From Paraburkholderia bannensis NBRC 103871 (GTDB lineage Bacteria > Pseudomonadota > Gammaproteobacteria > Burkholderiales > Burkholderiaceae), in contig NZ_BAYA01000036.1 of assembly GCF_000685015.1 (NCBI RefSeq), positions 1 to 63,801 of the forward strand: a stretch of DNA of 63,801 nt, written 5' to 3'. Made by a program: the position numbers and the translations under genes. Below are positions 45,940 through 55,453 of this stretch, one piece after another. The notes under the pieces were generated by a model. The model worked only from the letters and a program-made list of their open reading frames with translations. It did no database searches and was not told the origin of the DNA. The first letter of the stretch is position 1. Every line of letters starts with the position of its first letter.

Positions 45940-46494
45940 CTATGACGTGAGCCGACGGTCCCGACGCAAGATTTTTGCCGGCGTGAAAGTCTTCCCGCCA
46001 CCCTTGCGCGAGCGAGTTGGCCTACGAGGCACATCGCGACCGACCGGCAGGCCAATCCCCGAGAGAAGGTATCGCGCCTGCGCGAAGCCGCTCTCAGGAT
46101 AGCGCTCGAAAATCCGGTTGAACTCCTCGACGAGTGCACGGGCCCGCTGCGGGACGGGCGCGTCCGGCCCCAGCATCAGGGCAGTCTGTCCAAATCTGAC
46201 TGGTCCAGCTGTTATCAGGGCACGCAGACGGGAATTCACGCCGTCGCGCCCGAACAGCTCGATGCCGTACGCGCGGATCACGGCGCGCACGATCGCTTCG
46301 GCAGCAGGCGTGAGCGGCGGCATGGACTCGACCAGACGCAGGTGCGGTGAGCGCACATCTGGCGCGGTGAAACGTCCGATATCGTCGATGTCGGCTTCCA
46401 GACGCTGCACCGGCAGATCCGCGCTGAAGAGCAGCAGCCGTATGCGTTCATAAAGCGCCTCCTTGTCGGAATCTATGAATGCGATGTCTGTCAT
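45940..46494 (-). CDS. Unknown protein at start of stress island
   Basis: 184 residues from the ATG at 46494 (GAGGA upstream). Mostly helical (EALYERIRLLLFSADLPVQR, AAEAIVRAVIRAYGIEL), with a basic C-terminal tail (RRPTRSRKGGGKTF). No family is recognised. It is on the same strand as the small proteins and Hsp20 that follow, so it may belong to the heat-shock set. Confidence 0.6.
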   Translation of the reverse strand: MTDIAFIDSDKEALYERIRLLLFSADLPVQRLEADIDDIGRFTAPDVRSPHLRLVESMPPLTPAAEAIVRAVIRAYGIELFGRDGVNSRLRALITAGPVRFGQTALMLGPDAPVPQRARALVEEFNRIFERYPESGFAQARYLLSGIGLPVGRDVPRRPTRSRKGGGKTFTPAKILRRDRRLTS

Positions 46495-46579
46495 GCTGTT
46501 TTCCTCGAAGTGGCTCGAGCCCAGATGGTCCCGCAGGCGCAGCGAACCGGAACCGGATCGACCGTGAAGCCGCAGGTAA

Positions 46580-46855
46580 TCACCTCGCGTCCGGACGGCA
46601 GTTGCTGACCGGGAGCCAAGTCCGTTGGACGTGGTCTGAAACGACTGAGCGTTGCTGGATCCATGCGACGGCAAGTTCCAACGCTTCATCGCGCGCCTCC
46701 TGTGGGTTGGCGAACTCCCCGTCCACGCCGAGCGTGCGCGTTTCGTCGTCCCGGTCAGTGATGATGGCCACAGCTGCGTAACGGCCCTTCCCAATGGCGA
46801 TGACCACCGCCCGGATCTCGCAGCCGTGATACTCGATGATTTTGTCCACATTCAT
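46580..46855 (-). CDS. Small unknown protein
   Basis: 91 residues; GGAGG before the ATG. MNVDKIIEYHGCEIRAVVIA, then RYAAVAIITDRDD and EARDEALELAVAWIQQRS: a beta-beta-beta-helix pattern shared with the 93-residue protein at 47497. It is probably a paralog pair of a small stress-island family. The function is unknown. Confidence 0.6.
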   Translation of the reverse strand: MNVDKIIEYHGCEIRAVVIAIGKGRYAAVAIITDRDDETRTLGVDGEFANPQEARDEALELAVAWIQQRSVVSDHVQRTWLPVSNCRPDAR

Positions 46856-47088
46856 AACGCACCTCCGGCAGGGCGCCTCACCCATGCGCAAGCGCCCGCG
46901 GCGAAATGAGTTTCCCATCGGTTCATGTAGCATTCCGCATGGCGAGCTGCAGGCATGCCCCCGTCGGCGCAATCTGGCGCGAGCACGACGACTTGTGTCG
47001 CCCCGAGATTGCCTGGAAGACCCCGATAACCTCGCGCCCGCGTCTCTCTGCGACGATGACAAGCCTGGCGTAGCGATCACGCAGCCAT

Positions 47089-47391
47089 TCAGCCTGACGG
47101 CACCACAATATCCGTCGTGATGCCACCAGGCACGGAGCGCGTTTCCGGCCTTGCTCCACCGTCGTTCCCGGCGGTCTCGAGGCTTCGACGCGGTGCGTCG
47201 CCCGGGTGAAGCGCGTCGAGGACCGTTCTGCCCTTCCCGGTGAGGTACACGCGTCGCGCCCCCCCGGCGCGATGTTCCAGCATGACCAGTTGGCGCTCGA
47301 GCAACGCGTCGAGTTCCGCGCGATTCATGTCGATCTGGTCCGGTGCCTGACTAATCAGCATCAGGGTCGCAAATTCGTGTGGACTGAGCAT
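47089..47391 (-). CDS. Small winged-helix-like protein
   Basis: 100 residues from the ATG at 47391 (AGAAGGA). The region FATLMLISQAPDQIDMNRAE, with LDALLERQLVMLEHRAG and RVYLTGKGRTVLDAL, looks like a short winged helix (marker-less DNA-binding or PadR/MarR-like). The tail is unstructured. It could regulate the adjacent chaperone genes, which is speculative. Confidence 0.55.
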   Translation of the reverse strand: MLSPHEFATLMLISQAPDQIDMNRAELDALLERQLVMLEHRAGGARRVYLTGKGRTVLDALHPGDAPRRSLETAGNDGGARPETRSVPGGITTDIVVPSG

Positions 47392-47496
47392 TTCCTTCTC
47401 CCGTAAAACAGGGTCCCGAAAGCAGGGGGCCCCCGCACAAAAAACGACACGTAATGCAGCCAAACGAGGACCGCGCACCGTGCAGCGCGGTGTTTG

Positions 47497-47778
47497 TCAC
47501 GCGAGGAAGCGCGCCGGCGAACCCGTGTCGTTGACACAGCCCGCGTTGATGGCGTGTATCGCGTACTCGAGCGCCTCCCGGTGCGCCTCGTCCACGCTTG
47601 ACCGGTGCTGCGCGTAGCGCGGCAGGTGCCAGTCCGCGACCGTGCGCTCCGCGCGCCGGATGCGCACGACGGCTACATACGTCTCCCGGCCAGCGGGAGG
47701 CAGCGCGCAGTGCCGGACCGGAAACGCGCTGGTCTCGATCATGAAGCCCTTCCAGCTTTCGCTGCGTACGTCGTTCAT
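47497..47778 (-). CDS. Small unknown protein, paralog of the 46.6-kb one
   Basis: 93 residues; GGAGGAATGT before the ATG. YVAVVRIRRAERTVADWHLP and EAHREALEYAIHAINAG share the beta-strand/helix pattern of the 91-residue protein at 46580. It is 35 bases downstream of the chimeric Hsp20 gene, so it is co-transcribed with it. Confidence 0.55.
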   Translation of the reverse strand: MNDVRSESWKGFMIETSAFPVRHCALPPAGRETYVAVVRIRRAERTVADWHLPRYAQHRSSVDEAHREALEYAIHAINAGCVNDTGSPARFLA

Positions 47779-47812
47779 ACATTCCTCCGGATGACCGGAC
47801 TTGCCCCTGCGC

Positions 47813-48406
47813 TTACGCCTGACCAACGCTCACCTCGATGCGTCGCGGCTTTGCCTCCTCACGACGGGAAATGCTGAGCTCGAACACCCCGTCGCGCAGT
47901 TGCGCATCGATAAGCGAGACGTCAAGTTCAGGGCTGAGCGTAAAGGCGCGCTGGAAGCTCGGGTGGCGCACCTCGCCATGCTGCAGGTGCAGCCCGGAGG
48001 GAGTCGGGATCACCGCTTCAGCCTCGATGTTCAGGGTGGCGTCCTGCACCCGCACCTCAAGCTTTGCGTGCTGCGGCAGTTCAATCACCCGGCGAAAGGC
48101 ACCCATGAAACGCTCCGTCGCATACACGCGCGTCTCATCGTCCGCTTCGGGTCCGGACAGCTTGCGCTCGCCACTGATCGTCGGCACTCCTTTGTCAATC
48201 GATACGTCAATCGCGGCCAGATCGAGTCCTGGCGCGAACGCGACGATCTCGACGCTGTCGTCGGTGCTGCCGATGTTGACGGGAGGAAAGGTTTCGCTGC
48301 GCATGGCGCGCAGGCGCGCGGGAAAGCCGGGAATGAGGCTGGCCATCTGCCATTGCAGGCGGTCGAATTCGCCCGGAAGACCGGTGCTGAAGAAGAGGTC
48401 GCTCAT
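47813..48406 (-). CDS. Chimeric Hsp20 built from two paralogs
   Basis: 197 residues from the ATG at 48406. Residues 1-113 follow the class-1 Hsp20 encoded at 53698 (MSDLFFSTGLPGEFDRLQ, VNIGSTDDSVEIVAFAPG, FMGAFRRVIELP). From about 114 it switches to the class-2 Hsp20 encoded at 53276 (KLEVRVQDATLNIEAEAV, PTPSGLHLQHGEVRHPSF). It ends with KPRRIEVSVGQA, an I-x-V/I-type anchor. The result carries parts of two alpha-crystallin domains. A single in-frame deletion between tandem paralogs explains it. A sigma-32-like promoter and a long conserved leader are upstream. Confidence 0.88.
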   Translation of the reverse strand: MSDLFFSTGLPGEFDRLQWQMASLIPGFPARLRAMRSETFPPVNIGSTDDSVEIVAFAPGLDLAAIDVSIDKGVPTISGERKLSGPEADDETRVYATERFMGAFRRVIELPQHAKLEVRVQDATLNIEAEAVIPTPSGLHLQHGEVRHPSFQRAFTLSPELDVSLIDAQLRDGVFELSISRREEAKPRRIEVSVGQA

Positions 48407-48538
48407 GATGGCTCCTGGAAAACCGGGCCGACACGGGGACGAACGGAACCACGCGCTCCAGTCCGCCTGCCCGTGGGAAACCCGCCGACAAACAAATCGA
48501 AACACGCAGCGCTTGATCGCGACTGCCTGAGCGATGCA
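48407..48538 (-). promoter_or_regulatory. Conserved hsp20 5' leader
   Basis: The leader shares blocks with the leader of the other hsp20 operon (54139-54273): TCGCTCAGGCAG, CGCTGCGTGTTTCGATTTGT and CTGGAGCGCG, then AGGAG before ATG. Such conservation in an untranslated leader suggests an RNA function, possibly temperature control. Confidence 0.5.
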
Positions 48539-48568
48539 TAAAATAGCGCAAGGAACGGAAATTTCAAG
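48539..48568 (-). promoter_or_regulatory. Heat-shock (sigma-32) promoter of chimeric hsp20
   Basis: Reverse strand CTTGAAA, 15 bases, CTATTTTA. The -35 is a perfect sigma-32 match; the -10 is approximate. It matches the promoter at 54274-54303 in spacing and sequence. Confidence 0.65.
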
Positions 48569-48600
48569 AGGCTCTGCAACATGTCAACCTAGGAGGCTTC

Positions 48601-49239
48601 ATGGACTTTTTCGACAGACTTCAGGAGCAGATTGAGACCGTGCGCCAGCCGCTTTTCGCCGTTACCGTCACGGCGGCGGCGCAGGTGAATACGCCGCTCA
48701 TCGCCATAATCCACTGGCATGGATTCCGGCGCGCGACGCCGCTTGTCCTGCCCGGCATCAAGATCCCGCCCCGGCCAGTTCCTGTGTCAGCCTTTCCACT
48801 TCATGCGCCATGGCACAACTTTGAGAGTGTGGACGCGATGCTGCTGGATGCAGCCTGGCAATTCGGTGCGTGGGATGTCGAGCGTACGGAGCGGCGCGGG
48901 TGCAACGTGATCGGTGCCAGCGCTGCGGAGGCGCTCGCCTGTCGTCAGGCGTTCGGCGACTATGGAGAGGACATGGTCCGCGATCCGCAAATCTTCGATG
49001 ACGGGACTGATCGCGACGAGCTGATGAAACTTGCCGCGCGCAGGGGTTACGTGCGCTGGCTGTTCCGCCCTGTCAAGGGCGGATTGTGGCGCACGCTCAA
49101 TGAGCCAGACGACACCCTGGATGCCGATGGCGGACGCCAGCCGCCCTGTCCCGTGCAGCCTCGGCCTCGCCGACCGGACGGACGCGGCCGAACGGTTTAT
49201 CACCTTGGCAAGATCGATCGCATCCTCCTGCCACTCTGA
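48601..49239 (+). CDS. Unknown protein divergent to Hsp20
   Basis: 212 residues; TAGGAGGCTTC gives a strong ribosome site. MDFFDRLQEQIETVRQPLFA starts with a helix, followed by a mixed alpha/beta middle and a Pro/Arg-rich linker (QPPCPVQPRPRRPDGRG) near residue 185. No family is recognised. It lies between two heat-shock promoters, so it is likely a stress gene. Confidence 0.65.
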   Translation: MDFFDRLQEQIETVRQPLFAVTVTAAAQVNTPLIAIIHWHGFRRATPLVLPGIKIPPRPVPVSAFPLHAPWHNFESVDAMLLDAAWQFGAWDVERTERRGCNVIGASAAEALACRQAFGDYGEDMVRDPQIFDDGTDRDELMKLAARRGYVRWLFRPVKGGLWRTLNEPDDTLDADGGRQPPCPVQPRPRRPDGRGRTVYHLGKIDRILLPL

Positions 49240-49272
49240 AATAATTTGTTACACAAAGCCGTATTAGCGCCC

Positions 49273-49301
49273 CTTGAAGCGTGTGATGGACGCCTCTATT
49301 T
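49273..49301 (+). promoter_or_regulatory. Heat-shock (sigma-32-like) promoter of groES
   Basis: CTTGAAG, 14 bases, CTCTATTT. The -35 is one base from consensus; the leader to the groES start is about 105 bases. No CIRCE element (TTAGCACTC-N9-GAGTGCTAA) is seen. Confidence 0.6.
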
Positions 49302-49410
49302 CGCTTTCCGCCAGGCAAACTGGCTCGGCTGCTCCGAGGCGTCCCACACGCTCCGGTAACAGCAGCCGAATTCCCTTATTGGTGATCCTTTAATCGCTCA
49401 GGAGATGAGA

Positions 49411-49728
49411 ATGCAGATTCGTCCCCTCTACGACCGGGTTATCGTCAAGCGAATCGAGACGCAGCGGACGACGGCCTCGGGCATCGTGATTCCCGATTCG
49501 GCAGCAGAAAAGCCCGAACAGGGCGAAATCGTCGCAGTCGGCAGCGGCCGGCTGCTGCAGGACGGAACGCTGCGCGCGCTCCAGCTCAAGGTCGGTGACC
49601 GGGTGCTCTTCGGAAAGTACGCGGGTCAGACAGTCAAGGTGGATGGAGAGGAACTCCTCGTGATGCGCGAGGAAGACGTCATGGGCGTCCTCGAGGTCGA
49701 CGCGGGCGCCACCCGCAAGGCCGCCTGA
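49411..49728 (+). CDS. groES: GroES co-chaperonin
   Basis: 105 residues; AGGAG at 49400-49404 favours the ATG at 49411 (MQIRPLYDRVIVKRIETQR) over the one at 49405. It contains the mobile loop TTASGIVIPDSAAEKPEQGE and GDRVLFGKYAGQTVKVDGEE. GroES caps GroEL rings. It is 74 bases before groEL. The C-terminal GATRKAA tail is longer than in the housekeeping type, suggesting an accessory copy. Confidence 0.97.
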   Translation: MQIRPLYDRVIVKRIETQRTTASGIVIPDSAAEKPEQGEIVAVGSGRLLQDGTLRALQLKVGDRVLFGKYAGQTVKVDGEELLVMREEDVMGVLEVDAGATRKAA

Positions 49729-49802
49729 AAATCCCGATGCGGTCGCGAACACCGGGACGGGCGTTCGCGACGCGAGTCAACGACTTTACCCGGAGCAATA
49801 AC

Positions 49803-51425
<1,623 letters not shown>

Positions 51426-51480
51426 TCCGGCAGGGTTTCCTGCATGCGTCGGTCTACAGTCGCGACCGGCGCAACCCGTT

Positions 51481-51520
51481 CGGCGCCGCACGCTGTCTCC
51501 GTCATGCGGCGCCGCTTTTT
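51481..51520 (+). terminator. Rho-independent terminator after groEL
   Basis: CGGCGCCGCA, 14-base loop, TGCGGCGCCG, then CTTTTT. It lies between groEL and the 84-residue gene; some readthrough would be needed for their co-expression. Confidence 0.8.
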
Positions 51521-51533
51521 ACCGGAGTCAGAC

Positions 51534-51788
51534 ATGAAGCTTGAACTAAGCATTGATTCGATGCCACTCGATATTGAGATCGACGACGTCGTTGCGGGAT
51601 TGCTGGCCGCTCGTCTGAATCTGCCCGACAGCGAAGATCATCATGCCGCCCTGGAGCGCTATCTCAGCGAGAAAGGTGCACCCTGGATCCTCGACGAAGA
51701 GCACATGCGCAGGCGCGTCCTGCGCAGGCTCATCCTCGACATCGCCGATCCGGCACTTGTGATTCGCCATCTGATGGTGGATGAATGA
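51534..51788 (+). CDS. Small protein downstream of groEL
   Basis: 84 residues; CCGGAG before the ATG. MKLELSIDSMPLDIEIDDVV, then AGLLAARLNLPDSEDHHAAL and HMRRRVLRRLILDIADP. Acidic N-terminus, basic helical C-terminus. No family is recognised. It sits behind a terminator, and may have its own promoter. Confidence 0.6.
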   Translation: MKLELSIDSMPLDIEIDDVVAGLLAARLNLPDSEDHHAALERYLSEKGAPWILDEEHMRRRVLRRLILDIADPALVIRHLMVDE

Positions 51789-51874
51789 ATGGATGGATGG
51801 TCAGTTCCGCTCGGGATCTATGGCGCGACCAGGTTTCCCGTTCGTATAGTTATCCCGCATGATCTGACATCGTG

Positions 51875-52258
51875 ATGTCCGGACATTTTCGTGCCCGATC
51901 ACCGGCCAGACTACCTGCTGGCGTGCTCGGCCTGGACTATCTCAAGTTTTTGCAGCTCTCGGTGAGTGAGGAGCTTGCCTGTGGAGGATCGTTCGACGAT
52001 GCCGTATTAAATGATGCTATGGCCGCTATTCGCAGCGGTTCAATGCGCGCGGCGCAGCCGGCAATGAAGGTCTTCTTTGATGGCTGCCAGTTCTGGCTTG
52101 CCAGTCACTTTTACCTCTATGAGGCGGCCCGACGTCTCGGTGCCCGCCACCAGGAATTCTGGTGTGAAATTCAACCCGGCCCGAAGGAGCACGCAGTGCA
52201 ATATGCGTCGACAATCTCCGGGATCATCCGTCGTAATCCTTCCGGCACGTCTGGCTAA
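51875..52258 (+). CDS. Unknown protein
   Basis: 127 residues from the ATG at 51875 (a GTG at 51872 precedes it). LSVSEELACGGSFDDAVLND, and KVFFDGCQFWLASHFYLYEA, suggest a helical globular protein. No ribosome site is obvious and no family is recognised. It is followed by the convergent tRNA-Lys gene. Confidence 0.5.
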   Translation: MSGHFRARSPARLPAGVLGLDYLKFLQLSVSEELACGGSFDDAVLNDAMAAIRSGSMRAAQPAMKVFFDGCQFWLASHFYLYEAARRLGARHQEFWCEIQPGPKEHAVQYASTISGIIRRNPSGTSG

Positions 52259-52423
52259 CCGCTGGCCATGGCCAGGAAGAATCTGGCGCCCTTCTTGCCC
52301 CGGGACGGTTGCTCTAATGTCCGCGATGGAGGGCCATTTTACTGCCTGCGCCGGGATGATGGCAGCAGTCAAACAGAGGACCAAGCCCCGTTTTCCTGGT
52401 GGCGTCGACTGCCCGGTTTCATG

Positions 52424-52496
52424 TGGGCCGTACTGGATTCGAACCAGTGACCAACGGATTAAAAGTCCGCTGCTCTACCATCTGAGCTAACGGCCC
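52424..52496 (-). tRNA. tRNA-Lys (anticodon UUU)
   Basis: 73 bases fold as a cloverleaf: acceptor GGGCCGT/ACGGCCC, D arm GCTC...GAGC, anticodon loop CTTTTAA (anticodon TTT), T arm with GGTTCGAATCC. Discriminator A; CCA is not encoded. It may be an attachment site for the island, but no duplicated 3' end is seen in the window. Confidence 0.95.
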
Positions 52497-52540
52497 GGTC
52501 CTCTTTTCCGCCGTCCGTCATGGGGCTCGGCATGCTTGCC

Positions 52541-53113
52541 CTAACCGATATCGATGGTGCAACTCGTGTATGACGCCGGCTCCGTTTTCGGCACGGTCAA
52601 CGTGAGCACACCATTATCGAATTTTGCCAGGGTGCGAGCTGGATCGGCATATTCAGGCATCGGAATCGTGCGCACAAAGCGTCCATGAGCGCGCTCGAGC
52701 CGGTAGCAGCCGTTTTCGCCACTGCGCACATCCTGTTTCTTCTCGCCGCGCAGCACTATTGCGCCGTCCTCAGCGCTCACCTTGACGTCTTCGCGATCCA
52801 TTCCAGGAAGTTCCGCGGTCACGCGCAGCACCGGCCCCTCGTCGACGACGTCGATACGTGGCTGGAAGCGCGATGAACTGAAGTCGCCGAACCATCGCTC
52901 GAGCGCACTACGGCCTGCAAATGGGTCGTGAAAAAACTCCTCCACCGCGCGCCATTGCTCTCGCGAGAACAATCGCGCAATGTCGGGTAGCAAGGGCCGC
53001 CCTTGCTCGTTTTCTCCACTCGGCGAACTCTCCTTGCTGTTCGCTTCGGACCTGCGCACATCCTCGCGAAGGAACTTGAAGGGATTCCACTTTTTCGGAT
53101 CGGGATTCATCAT
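52541..53113 (-). CDS. Hsp20-family small heat-shock protein
   Basis: 190 residues from the ATG at 53113 (AGAGGC upstream; 53110 is possible). A hydrophilic N-terminal arm (1-90), then the alpha-crystallin domain: FQPRIDVVDEGPVLRVTAEL, PGMDREDVKVSAEDGAIVLR and YADPARTLAKFDNGVLTLTV. The C-terminal extension CTIDIG contains an I-x-I anchor. It holds unfolding proteins for GroEL/DnaK. It is a class distinct from its two neighbours. Confidence 0.9.
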   Translation of the reverse strand: MMNPDPKKWNPFKFLREDVRRSEANSKESSPSGENEQGRPLLPDIARLFSREQWRAVEEFFHDPFAGRSALERWFGDFSSSRFQPRIDVVDEGPVLRVTAELPGMDREDVKVSAEDGAIVLRGEKKQDVRSGENGCYRLERAHGRFVRTIPMPEYADPARTLAKFDNGVLTLTVPKTEPASYTSCTIDIG

Positions 53114-53275
53114 TGCCTCTTCTGGAATATGCCAGGAGAACCGGTTATTGCATCCGCACGGCTGCTTTTCCACCGGCCCACTCGCCGGCCTGCGCTAACG
53201 GCGGGGGCAGCCAAACCGCAAACAGCCGCTGTATCTGCTGTACCTGCTGCCGTAGCTGCCCCGCGAGCGCAGACT

Positions 53276-53683
53276 TCAGTCCGAACGCACTTCGATGCGC
53301 CGAGGACGCGCCTCGTCACGGCGCGGGATCGTGAGCTTCAGTACGCCATCCTTAAGGTTCGCCTCGATCTTCGCTGTATCGAAGTCCGGGGAGACCGTGA
53401 AGGTGCGCGCAAACCGCGGCTCACGAACCTCGGCATGCTGCAACCGCAGATTTGCCGGTGTCGGCACGACGGCCTCAGCCTCAATGGCTAGATTGCCATC
53501 ATGGACGCGCACATCGAGCTTGTCCCGCGTGACGCCAGGCAGGTCGGCCCACAGTGTGACGCCGTGACTGTCCTCGTAGATATCGACGGCAGGTGTGATG
53601 GTCATCCGCCGCGCGGATGGTTCGTTCGCGGTGCGCGTGACGGCCGACGGGTCGCGCCGGCTCAGTTCGGTGGTATCGCTCAT
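53276..53683 (-). CDS. Hsp20-family small heat-shock protein, class 2
   Basis: 135 residues; GGGAG before the ATG at 53683. Alpha-crystallin domain: TITPAVDIYEDSHGVTLWAD, LPGVTRDKLDVRVHDGNLAI, FTVSPDFDTAKIEANLKDGV. It ends PRRIEVRSD. It lies 14 bases after the class-1 hsp20 gene, forming an operon. It is the paralog that donated the C-terminal half of the chimera at 47813. Confidence 0.92.
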   Translation of the reverse strand: MSDTTELSRRDPSAVTRTANEPSARRMTITPAVDIYEDSHGVTLWADLPGVTRDKLDVRVHDGNLAIEAEAVVPTPANLRLQHAEVREPRFARTFTVSPDFDTAKIEANLKDGVLKLTIPRRDEARPRRIEVRSD

Positions 53684-53697
53684 TGTCGGCTCCCGGA

Positions 53698-54138
53698 TCA
53701 TTGGACGGTAATGGCACGAGGCTTCGAGGATTCGCGCTTGCCGATGGCGATCGACAGGCAACCATTCTCGTAGCGCGCCTGAACCTTGTCGGGGTCGGCG
53801 TTCTCCGGCAGCTCGATCACCCGACGGAACGCGCCGGTGAAGCGCTCCTGTGCATAAATGCGTTCGTCCTCGCCCGAATGCGGTTGAGCCGGCTTGCGCT
53901 CACCACTGATGGTCAACAGTCCCTTATCGATCGACACGTCGAGTTCCTCCGCATTGATGCCGGGCGCGAACGCGACGATCTGAATCGTGTCGTCGGTGGC
54001 GCCTATGTTAACGGCCGGAAATGCTCCGAGGTGGCTCGCCCGGAGACTGGTTGGATAACTACCGAAGAGGTTAGCCATCCGCCGCTGCAGCCGGTCGAAC
54101 TCGCTGAAGAGGTCAGTTCCGTAGTAGAAATCGCTCAT
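53698..54138 (-). CDS. Hsp20-family small heat-shock protein, class 1
   Basis: 146 residues from the ATG at 54138 (GAGGAG upstream). MSDFYYGTDLFSEFDRLQRR, VNIGATDDTIQIVAFAPGIN, FRRVIELPENADPDKVQARY and ENGCLSIAIGKRESSKPRAI: a complete alpha-crystallin domain. It is the first gene of the hsp20 pair, with a sigma-32-like promoter and a structured leader. It donated the N-terminal half of the chimera. Confidence 0.93.
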   Translation of the reverse strand: MSDFYYGTDLFSEFDRLQRRMANLFGSYPTSLRASHLGAFPAVNIGATDDTIQIVAFAPGINAEELDVSIDKGLLTISGERKPAQPHSGEDERIYAQERFTGAFRRVIELPENADPDKVQARYENGCLSIAIGKRESSKPRAITVQ

Positions 54139-54273
54139 GATGAAGTTCTCCTCAAAAAACGATGGAGGCGAACGGGCATACGCGCTCCAGTTCGCCTGCC
54201 AGCTTCTGGCAAAACAAATCGAAACACGCAGCGCGCGGAACCTTGCAAGCCGCGCGTCTGCCTGAGCGAGAAC
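54139..54273 (-). promoter_or_regulatory. hsp20 leader, candidate RNA thermometer
   Basis: The leader is homologous to that at 48407. Near its end, GTTCGCCTC can pair with GAGGAGAAC (eight pairs, one mismatch) across a loop CATCGTTTTTT, burying the whole ribosome site. A second hairpin GCCAG/CTGGC is further up. That geometry fits a heat-melted thermometer; it has not been folded computationally. Confidence 0.5.
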
Positions 54274-54303
54274 TAAGATAGACACTCTGGCGGGGATTTC
54301 AAG
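54274..54303 (-). promoter_or_regulatory. Heat-shock (sigma-32) promoter of hsp20 operon
   Basis: Reverse strand CTTGAAA, 15 bases, CTATCTTA, the same arrangement as the promoter at 48539-48568. Confidence 0.65.
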
Positions 54304-54355
54304 AGGAAAAGCCGCAGACGCATTTAAAGACGTCGCCGCTGCGAACAGGCCTACC

Positions 54356-54649
54356 TTGCTACTGCCCCCGGGTCCGCAGACATGCTTTCCGGAGATGCAG
54401 GCGAGATGTGGGCGCGGCGACCGGCGACACGTCGCGTGTCGACGGCGGCTCACCTACGATCGGCTCGGACACAGGATCCGCCCCGACGGGCTTGCAGTCG
54501 CGATGGAAGCCGACCACTACTGTATGCACTGGCGAGGCACGAAAGATAACGGCGCGAAAATGACCAGTAGCGTCATGCGCTGCCTCTTCCTCGAAGACGC
54601 AGCGTTGCGCCGCGATTTCCTGTGCCTGCTCGCCACCAAGGGCAGGTGA
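54356..54649 (+). pseudogene. GTP cyclohydrolase I (FolE) C-terminal fragment
   Basis: RIRPDGLAVAMEADHYCMHW, then RGTKDNGAKMTSSVMRCLFL and ALRRDFLCLL correspond to the C-terminal third of FolE (the zinc-ligand Cys in HYCM). The N-terminal region with the other zinc ligand and most of the active site is missing. The 40 residues before it do not fit. The fragment cannot be active. Confidence 0.65.
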
Positions 54650-55453
54650 AAGCCGTTGAACATAGCCAGCGCTGACGTATCGAGAGCGCGTGCCCGGTTT
54701 TATCGCCGCTCTCTCAAACTAACGTGATCTTGATCATGTGCCTGGATCGCACGCCAAGGTCGCCAGCACGGCCATTCCCAGATCTCCACCGCTCAGCCAC
54801 GCGTCTTCTACGCGCCCAGATCCGCACCCGTCGCCGCACGGGCCAATCCGCTCAGAGTCCCGCCAGAAGTAACCGCGCGATGGCGGGCCGGCCACGATAA
54901 GCCTGCGCATCGCGCCCAAGATACGCCACCCCAGTGTCGGAAATTCCGGCACCTAATGCCGCGACCGCCGAAATCAATGCGTCTATCACCGCTGCTGCGC
55001 TTGAGGCGAGATGCCGGGCGCTGCCCACGGCGCTTGCATGAACGACCCAGCCTCCTTTGTCGCCGCGCAGCTTTGGCGCCATCGTGTGCGATCCACCGCA
55101 GAGGACCGCCTCAGCATTGCAGCCTCGACGCCCAGTTCCGGCGGTTGTGCGATAACTCAACATCAAAGCCGAGCAGGCGCAGACGGCCCTGTCTGCCCCC
55201 CGGAGAGCGCGAGCGATCCAGCGTGAAGAAACACGTTTCCCGCCACGGAAACAACTGGGACTTGATGATAGGTCTCCAATCGGGCAACCTGGCCGCCGAA
55301 CGCATCGCCACCATCGACGGATTCGCACCAGAATCGCTATGACGTTAGTATTCAAGTCTCAATACTAGCGGGCAATTTGAAATCTAGCGGGCAATTTGAA
55401 ATGTTGCCGTCACCATATCCGTGAATGCGCTCCGTCAGTCTGAGAGCGTCTGG
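54650..55453. other. About 800 bp without a supported gene
   Basis: Frames on both strands have protein-like patches (forward NNWDLMIGLQSGNLAAERIA near 55250; reverse DTGVAYLGRDAQAYRGR near 54900) but no complete gene, so it looks like decayed coding DNA. It contains the tandem repeat at 55365-55402. Confidence 0.4.
55365..55402. repeat. 19-bp perfect tandem direct repeat
   Basis: CTAGCGGGCAATTTGAAAT occurs twice back to back (55365-55383 and 55384-55402). It lies downstream of the catalase gene. It could be a duplicated IS end or a slippage product. Confidence 0.85.

Noticed and set aside
49240..49410. CIRCE/HrcA operator before groES
   Set aside because: No TTAGCACTC-N9-GAGTGCTAA inverted repeat; a sigma-32-like promoter fits better.
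52424..52496. tRNA-Lys as attachment site of a mobile island
   Set aside because: No second copy of the tRNA 3' end and no integrase in the window.
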